A stretch of 64,000 nt of DNA from Zanthoxylum bungeanum (Eukaryota; Streptophyta; Magnoliopsida; Sapindales; Rutaceae). The notes beneath the pieces were generated by a model. The model saw only the letters and a program-made list of their open reading frames with translations. It was not told the DNA's origin and made no database searches. A program made the position numbers and the translations under genes. The DNA lies in assembly GCA_019454045.1 (NCBI GenBank), contig SKCR01025343.1, positions 1 to 64,000 of the forward strand, in the 5' to 3' direction. Below, in pieces: positions 57,748 to 64,000 of this stretch (positions are counted from its first letter, which is position 1; each line of letters opens with the position of its first letter).

Positions 57748-58884
57748 CCAATCCAAAATAGTTTACTACTGCAGCCTCAGGCTGAAATTCTTCTCCAATG
57801 GGCATTGCAGGTGCAGCTAATCTTTTAGCCAGTTGACAAAGTGCATCAGGAATCTTCTTATGTGGGAGAGACACATCATAATTTTGCTACACCATCAACA
57901 TACATAGCTTTAGAAGATAATTTGAATTTTATAAGCTGCTTACTTTCAGATAGTAATACACACCAGCATCAAAACCTCAATTCCTAGAAAAGGAACATGC
58001 ATAAACTTTTGTAGAAGATCCTGGGATAAAATCCTAGGATGAGCATAAACTTAAACCTGGTTAGTGTGTGTGGCTCTAGGAAGATTCTTCACGTAAAGAG
58101 AGTCAGTTTATACAATTAGATCATCGCGCAAAGCAAAATTCAATCTAACAAAGATGTGGCATTAGCATACTCATTAGTACAAAATTTAAAAATATACATC
58201 AATATACAGGAGAGTAAGTTAATAAAAAAAAAGGATAATTGACAAACAACTAGTTTCTATTCTATTTACCTTGGACCAGTCAACTTCCGTAGCAGTACAC
58301 TAGCTGTAACTGACTTGCATGTCTTTCCTCTCAAAGTGGCAATACCTTCCTCATAAAATTTCCACCTATGAGCACCTCCATTATTAACACAAGAATCAGG
58401 TCCCAAATCCAACCTACCAATTGAGCTCTCATCCTCAACCAATACTTTCTTTTCTTTTACAGCATCAAATAAATCATCTATAGGTCCGTAGAATGCATTG
58501 TGATTCGTTCTGTTAGGAGGCTGTGGGAAGCTTGTTGAACTCTCCCTTATCCATTGGCTTTGTTCCTCTATACTCAACACACCCGGAATGAAATAAAACC
58601 CTACATTGCAAAAACAATATCTAATAAGTCCTATTCACGTATGCGAATTCATGTACACCAAATAAAGTCAAATCCCTATACAATCACAGACTTTTCAATT
58701 TATAGAACACTGATACACTGAAATTTGAGAGACCTGGACGATTTTCCAAGCGGAAAATTGGACTACCGAAACCACACTGAAGAGCGACAATTCCAGGAGG
58801 AAGTTGACCGTTCTGATTGTATGAATCTAGAATGGAATTGAAGTCCATAACCTCAGACAAATCAACCTGTTTTGGCTGACCCAA
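57748..58884 (-). pseudogene. ALKBH1-like (AlkB homologue) pseudogene, exons A-C
   Basis: Three minus-strand exons with consensus splice borders. Exon A is 58734-58884 (QPKQVDLSEVMDFNSILDSY, PPGIVALQCGF, ENRPG). Exon B is 58270-58600 (FYFIPGVLSIEEQSQWIRES, FPQPPNRTNHNAFYGPIDDL, RWKFYEEGIATLRGKTCKS). Exon C is 57748-57886 (NYDVSLPHKKIPDALCQLAK, GEEFQPEAAVVNYF). This is the N-terminal half of plant ALKBH1-like Fe(II)/2-oxoglutarate dioxygenases, which demethylate nucleic acids. Defects: the N-terminal start region is gone (only a TTG in frame, with a stop shortly upstream), about 27 bases before DWSK are deleted in exon B and shift the frame, and all exons with the iron-binding His-x-Asp...His and 2-oxoglutarate Arg are missing. 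It cannot make an enzyme. Confidence 0.85.
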
Positions 58885-59057
58885 CGATAACTACATACGG
58901 AAAAACTAACTTCAACTTCTGACAGTTGAGAAACTAACTCAATTTGATTCTGTGTTTGGCTGCTGGTTTAGGTGTAAACGAGGATAATTTTTTTTAATCA
59001 AAACGCTGCGTTCTAGATTTTTGTCGGTACAAAATGGAGTACATATATCATTTCTCT
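58875..59057 (+). repeat. Inverted duplication, right arm
   Basis: Partner of 57057-57232. It spans the border between the ALKBH1 5' end and the putative Copia-F LTR, so the duplication seems to post-date the LTR insertion. Confidence 0.9.
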
Positions 59058-59239
59058 TATAAAAGAGCCATTTGAGGACCATTATCAGTATCCCAGTGAG
59101 AGTAGAAAGATTAGAGAGAAGTGTGAGGTTTTTTTTGTGAGTTTTCTTGTTTGTAAAACTTGTGTATTATTCTTGATAGTAATAATACGAATTCGGTTTT
59201 TCCTCAAATCTTCTCTAAAGTGATCGGTGAATCACAACA
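58920..59239 (+). mobile_element. Copia-F 5' LTR (left border tentative)
   Basis: The right border is fixed by the primer-binding site at 59242. A TATA box CTTATAAAAGAG lies near 59057, followed by a purine-rich R-like part (AGAAAGATTAGAGAGAAGTG). The left border is placed at TGACAG only because a TG is needed and the length of about 320 bp suits short Tork-type LTRs. The 3' LTR lies beyond the window, so the border cannot be verified here. Confidence 0.5.
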
Positions 59240-59241
59240 AG

Positions 59242-59253
59242 TGGTATCAGAGC
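59242..59253 (+). other. Copia-F primer-binding site
   Basis: TGGTATCAGAGC, an exact match to the usual Copia site complementary to initiator tRNA-Met, two bases after the LTR end ACAACA. Confidence 0.93.
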
Positions 59254-59420
59254 TTTGGTTCTTCATTGGGATCGAAAAACCGAAGAACGGAACTTGGTTC
59301 GGAAAATTCGAGTTCCGGCAAAGTTGTCAAAAATTCCTTTTGAGGGTACCATCAGCTAGATCACGTCGAGACGAGCACGGTGGTATTTTCCGGCGACCGA
59401 ACCGACGTCCAGAACGACCG

Positions 59421-59488
59421 CACGCGCTCCACGCGCCAACCAGAGAGCTTCCCACTCTTGCCCACTCGCAGCACGCGCCTCACGCGCG
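59421..59488. repeat. CACGCGC motif cluster in Copia-F leader
   Basis: Four CACGCGC words start at 59421, 59430, 59472 and 59481, with CCCACTC(G/T) words between. It is the counterpart of the cluster at 13383-13472 in Copia-B. Confidence 0.75.
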
Positions 59489-59518
59489 CCAGAGGTTGAA
59501 GACGATCCGAGTCAGCAT

Positions 59519-59643
59519 CCACGTCAGCGACACGTGTCAGCCACGTCAGCATTCGGGTCCACACTGCCACGTCAGCACGCCACGTCAGCTTGCCGCGTCA
59601 TCTACCACGTCAGCAAAACGGGTCCCACCTGCCACGTCAGCAG
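59519..59643 (+). repeat. CCACGTCAGC array in Copia-F leader
   Basis: Six exact CCACGTCAGC words (about 59519, 59541, 59568, 59580, 59606, 59632) plus the variants CACGTGTCAG and CCGCGTCATC. TGACGTGG is the complement of the core and a typical bZIP (TGA/as-1/ABRE-like) site. Confidence 0.9.
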
Positions 59644-59857
59644 CCTGGTAAATTTCATTTAGCCCCCTGAAGTTTTGAAATTTACAGTTTTGCCCCAGAA
59701 CTTTTAGGAATTTACAAATCAGCCCATGTGTCGGATTTAGACCAACGAAGTGTCTATTCCACCATTTTTGACCGTTCCGGACGCAACGGTGACCTCAGAT
59801 TTGTGAAATTCAGTCCCGATTTTAGGGTATTCCCATTTTAAAATTTAAAAACTTAAA

Positions 59858-60710
59858 ATGGAGTTGGAGGATTCTCATTCTGGTGCAATGATTAAGTTGG
59901 CTGCCACTAATTACTCCCTATGGAGACCTAGGATGATAGATTTTTTACATTGTAAAGATCTGTTTGATGTCATCGAGTTTAAAGGAGAGAAACCAGATTC
60001 TGTTAAGGAGTATGACTGGAACAAACTCAACAGCAAAACTTTGGGTCAGATTAGGCAGTGGATTGGTCATAGTGTCTTTCACCACGTAGCACAGGACACA
60101 GATGCTTATGAAATGTGGAGGAAATTGGAAGACATGTTCCAGGCTAAAACAGCTCGGAATAAGGCCTTAATAATGAGGCGATTGGTGAATTTGAAGCTAC
60201 GGAGTGGAACTTCCGTTGCAGAACACACCAACGAGTTCCAGAGCCTGGTGAATCAGTTGTCTGCAGTAGACATGCAACTGGCGGCGAGAAAGTTCAAGCC
60301 CTATTGTTACTCAGTTCCCTTCCTGATAGCTGAGAGACATTGGTGGTTACTCTCAGCAATTCCGCTCCAGGAGGTAAAGTTACCATGCCTATGGTAAAGG
60401 ATGCCTTGTCAAATGAAGAAGCCAGAAGAAAAGACGTGGGCTCAGATCAAACAGAAGCTCTTGTCTCGGAGCAACGGGGAAGACAACAACAGGAGAAACA
60501 TCAAGGTGGGAGAAGAGGCAGAGAAGAAAAAGCAGGGGCAGGTCCAAGGACGGGAAACGGGAAAAAGACATACAAGTGCTTCCACTGTGGCATAGAAGGC
60601 CACTTGAAGAAAAATTGCCGGAAACTGCAACGGGAGCAGGGACAAGGCAATAACCAGCCGAAGAAGAATGATGCAGAGACACTAGTAGTTACTACGGTGG
60701 ATGTAGCTAT
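59858..60710 (+). pseudogene. Copia-F (Tnt1/Tork-like) gag
   Basis: Gag starts MELEDSHSGAMIKLAATNYS at 59858. It holds the UBN2-type capsid part (WRPRMIDFLHCKDLFDVIE, YEMWRKLEDMFQAKTARNKA, LVNLKLRSGTSVAEHTNEF). A one-base frameshift near 60290 switches to the frame that contains SLPDSW-type sequence, a Lys/Gly/Gln-rich basic part and an intact zinc knuckle CFHCGIEGHLKKNC (60577-60618). Confidence 0.88.
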
Positions 60711-62200
60711 ATGCTCCGGCCAGGAAGAAGCATGCCTTCACACCGCAACTCAGGATGTCGAGTGGGTGGTAGATACTGCAGCATCCTACCACGTCACTCC
60801 TCACATGGATTTCTTCACAACATACAAAGCAGGAGACTTTGGAGCAGTGAAGATGGGGAATACCAGTTCTTCTCAGATAGTGGGAATTGGTGAAATACAA
60901 TTGCGGACAAATGCAGGGTATATAGTAACCCTGAAGGAGGTCATACATGTTCCAGAACTTCGGCTCAACTTACTCTCGGGGGTAGCCCTTGACAAACAGG
61001 GCTATGCTAGCCACTTCAATAACGGCACTTGGAGGATGATAAAAGGTGCCATGGTCATCGCCCGAGGACACATCTGTGGAACCTTGTACAAGACTCATGT
61101 GAAGATTTGTGCAGAAAGCCTCAATGTAGCTGAATGGGAGGCTTCTCAGAATCTGTGGCACCAGAGACTCGGTCACATGAGTGAAAGGGGGTTGTCTACC
61201 TTGACAAAGAAGGATCTTATCACTGTCTCCAAGAATGATACTCTGGATCCTTGCAATCACTGTCTATTTGGTAAGCAACACAGAGTCTCTTTTAATTTCT
61301 CATCTACAAAGAAATCAGAGTTACTCAGTCTGGTGTACTCTGATGTATGTGGTCCCTTGGAGGTAAACTCACTAGGCGGTAATAAATTTTTTCTGACTTT
61401 CATTGATGATGCTTCTCGGAAAGTGTGGGTAATTTTCTGAAAACAAAGGATCAGGTCCTGGATTATTTCAAGCTGTTCCATGCCATGGTCGAGCGTGAAA
61501 CATGGAAGAAACTGAAGTGCCTTCGTACAGACAATGGAGGCGAATACACTTCCAGGGAGTTCGATGCCTACTGCGGAAGTCACTGCATTCGACATGAGAG
61601 GACTGTTCCACGCACCCCACAACACAATGGTGTCGCTGAAAGGATGAACCGCACCATTATGGAGAAGGTCGAAGGAAGCATCAGTATGGCTAAGCTGCCA
61701 AAGCCATTCTGGGGAGAAGCTGTTCGTGCCGCCTGCTACCTGATCAACAGATCACCATCTGTACCGTTGAACTTCGAGATTCCGGAGAAAATGTGGTCTG
61801 GTAAGAATCCTTCATATTCTCACCTCAGAATATTCGGATGTTTAGCATTTGCACATGTATCCAAGGAGCTCAGACAGAAGCTCGATGCAAGGACTACTCC
61901 ATGCATCTTCATAGGCTATGGAGACGGAGAATTTGGATACAGGTTATGGGACCCGAAGGAAAGGAAGGTCATCAGAAGCAGGGATGTAGTGTTTCTTGAA
62001 GACCAGACAATAGAAGACATTGAAAAGCCCAAGATGCCTTCTAAAATCAGTGCCGATAATGCCGATGCAAATCCAGACACAACCCCAGCACCAGCACCAG
62101 TGGCCACAGATGATGAGGGGTACCACCAGAAGCAGAAAAAGAGAGGAGGAGGGAGGTATTGAGCAGGGGGAGCTTCAGCCTGCTCCATCAGAGGCTTCGA
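60711..62200 (+). pseudogene. Copia-F protease and integrase
   Basis: The protease has the Tork-type active site WVVDTAASYHVTP (Asp at 60772) and VIHVPELRLNLLSG. Integrase: the HHCC zinc region WHQRLGHMSERGL...CNHCLFGKQHR, core motifs VYSDVCGP, FIDDASRKVWV and RTDNGGEYTSREF, then TPQHNGVAERMNRTI, then a C-terminal IFIGYGDGEFGYRLWDPKERK. Frameshifts lie near 61430 and 62150. The integrase would insert element DNA into chromosomes. Motif spacing is typical of a full-length gene; only indels inactivate it. Confidence 0.9.
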
Positions 62201-63390
62201 GTTCATCCACAGATCCGGATGATAACAGACAGCCAGAACCTCCAGTTCGAAGATCCGAGAGAGGCCGGATTCCTTCAGCCAGATACTCAGGATCAGAATA
62301 CATTCTGCTTACTGATGAGGGGGAGCCAGAAACCTTCAATGAAGCTGTATCTCATAAGGACAAAGACAAATGGCTGCACGCAATGCAGGATGAAATGGAA
62401 TCTCTGCAGAAGAACAACACTTATAAGATAGTCAAGCTCCCACATGGAATGAAAGCACTGAGGAACAAATGGGTATTCAAGCTCAAGAAAGATGGCAGCG
62501 GAAAAGTGGTGAAACACAAAGCTCGGCTAGTGGTCAAAGGATTCCTACAGAAAAAGGGGATTGACTTTGATGAGATTTTTTCACCGGTGGTAAAGATGGC
62601 TTCAATCCGAGTTATCCTAGGATTGATAGCCAGACTGAACTTGGAGCTTGAACAGATGGATGTCAAAACAGCATTTCTTCATGGTGATCTGAATGAAGAA
62701 ATCTACATGGAGCAGCCAGAAGGATTCAAGATTTCAGGTAAAGAAAACCTTGTTTGCAAGCTGAAAAAGAGCTTGTACGGGCTCAAGCAAGCACCGAGGC
62801 AGTGGTACAAGAAGTTTGACTCATTCATGGTGGGTCAAGGCTACAAAAGAACTGCAGCAGACCAGTGTGTCTAATTCAGAGGTTTCCAGATGGAAAATTT
62901 CGTTGCTCTTCTACTATATGTAGATGACATGTTGATTGTTGGACAAGAAGCAGCGAAGATCAACCAGCTGAAGAAGGAACTCTCCAAGGCTTTCGACATG
63001 AAAGACTTAGGACCAGCTCACAGATTTTGGGAATGGAGATTGTTCGTGACAGACAGAACAAGAAGCTGTGGCTTTCACAGGAGAGGTATATTGAACGGGT
63101 AATCAGGAGGTTCGATATACAGAAAGCCAAACCAGTCAGCGTTCCGCTAGCGCACCATTTCAAACTGAGCAAGAGTTCGTGCCCCTCATCCAAGAAAGAG
63201 ATAGAGGAAATGTCAGCAATACCATATTCTTCAGCTGTTGGAAGCCTAATGTATGCAATGGTATGTACCAGGCCAGATATTGCACACGCAGTTGGTGTGT
63301 GTGAGCCGTTTTCTCTCTAATCCTGGAAAACAACACTGGGAAGCAGTCAAATGGATTCTCAGGTACTTGAAGGGTACAACGAAGTTTCGT
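62201..63390 (+). pseudogene. Copia-F reverse transcriptase
   Basis: Motifs in order: KWVFKLKKDGSGKVVKHKAR, KGIDFDEIFSPVVKM, QMDVKTAFLHGDLNEEIYME, CKLKKSLYGLKQAPRQWY, then a TAA at 62872, then the catalytic YVDD at 62917-62928, DMKDLGPAHR, and SSAVGSLMYAMVCTRPDIAH. Frameshifts lie near 63020 and 63300. It is the closest thing to a recently active reverse transcriptase in the window but is not intact. Confidence 0.9.
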
Positions 63391-63880
63391 CTATGTTATG
63401 GGGGAGCTGATCCGATCTTGGAAGGCTATACAGATTCAGATGGCTGGAGATCTTGATGGAAGGAAATCTACATCAGGATTCATTTACACTTTTGCAGGGG
63501 GAGCTGTGTCATGGCAGTCAAGATTGCAGAGGTGTATTGCATTATCCACAACAGAGGCTGAGTACATTGCCATAGCTGAGGCGGGAAAAGAAATGTTGTG
63601 GCTAAAGCGGTTTCTCCAAGAGTTAGGAATCAAGCAAACAGACTACAAGATACATAGTGACAGTCAGAGTGCTCTTGACTTGAGCAAGAACTCAATGTAT
63701 CATGCCCGGACAAAACACATTGATATTCGCTATCACTGGATACGCGAGGTGATGGATCAACAACTGCTGAGACTAGTGAAGATCCATACAGATGAGAATC
63801 CAGCCGACATGTTAACAAAGGTGGTTTCCCGAGACAAACTAGAGTTGTGCAGAGACACAACCGGGATAGCTTACAGATGA
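63391..63880 (+). pseudogene. Copia-F RNase H
   Basis: The open piece contains DLDGRKSTSGFIYTFAGGAV, ALSTTEAEYIAIAEAGKEML, SDSQSALDLSKNSMYHARTK, HIDIRYHWIREV and a NPADMLTKVVSRDKLELC end. The beginning is one frame off the preceding RT piece. The terminal stop at 63878-63880 is where such polyproteins normally end. Confidence 0.9.
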
Positions 63881-64000
63881 TGTTTTTCAGATAACTAGAA
63901 CTACGATTGGCTTGATCCCGATTCAGGGTACGTAGGCAGTCATTCAGATGCAGCCAGGGGAGGATCCTTTGGAGGATCCGGATTTTGGATGATTAATGGT
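63881..64000 (+). other. Copia-F 3' end, cut by the window edge
   Basis: About 120 bases after the RNase H stop. CAGGGGAGGAT near 63955 is a candidate polypurine tract, but no LTR start matching 58920 is seen before the window ends. Confidence 0.45.

Noticed and set aside
60389..60682. Minus-strand ORFs across Copia-F gag and pol
   Set aside because: They are antisense shadows of the polyprotein frames.

Overview
The window looks like repeat-rich nuclear DNA of a flowering plant, most likely a eudicot. It is AT-rich, contains a plant-only secreted peptide gene, a plant-type lectin receptor kinase and a plant AlkB-homologue fragment, and is dominated by nested Ty1/Copia and Ty3/Gypsy-type LTR retrotransposons plus a LINE, a SINE, a TRIM fragment and a TIR element. 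The species cannot be named from the sequence.

Layout. 1-2.7 kb: low-copy DNA with the one gene that looks intact, a PIP/PIPL-type peptide precursor (1388-1648), then a tRNA-derived SINE. 2.77-8.5 kb: a decayed L1-type LINE split by a 2.5 kb solo LTR (4017-6556). 8.5-14.8 kb: minus-strand remnants of two Copia elements (A and B) joined through a TRIM fragment; Copia-B has a long leader with an unrecognised extra ORF and a palindrome array. 14.8-17.5 kb: AT-rich DNA with a TIR element between exact 42-bp direct repeats and a strong hairpin. 17.5-27.2 kb: two minus-strand Copia remnants (D, and C inserted in D); C is split by a solo LTR with perfect target duplications. 27.2-31.0 kb: a truncated LTR of that second family fused to the 3' end of a Copia-A copy. 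31.0-53.9 kb: a SIRE/Maximus-like Copia-E deletion derivative that received two later full-length insertions, a non-autonomous Gypsy-type element L (32558-41381, TSD TGGCA) and Copia-A (42984-52524, TSD ATATC). 55.1-59.1 kb: a 5'-truncated G-type lectin receptor kinase and an ALKBH1-like pseudogene joined by palindromic filler and an inverted duplication. 58.9-64 kb: a Tnt1/Tork-like Copia-F running off the right edge.

How it fits together. Three insertions are proven by matching 5-bp target duplications (L, Copia-A, solo LTR 22533-24436); a fourth (4017-6556) has a 4/5 match. None of the element open reading frames is intact; many stops look like C-to-T changes, as expected of methylated, silenced elements. 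The only candidate functional host gene is the PIP-like precursor; the kinase retains a complete transmembrane and kinase module but has lost its lectin N-terminus.

Most interesting: the two-motif PIP precursor; the 42-bp duplication around a TIR element; the kinase start formed by palindromic filler next to an inverted copy of LTR and ALKBH1 DNA; the unrecognised leader ORF of Copia-B; and arrays of palindromic or bZIP/CAMTA-like motifs in leaders and LTRs of different retrotransposon families.
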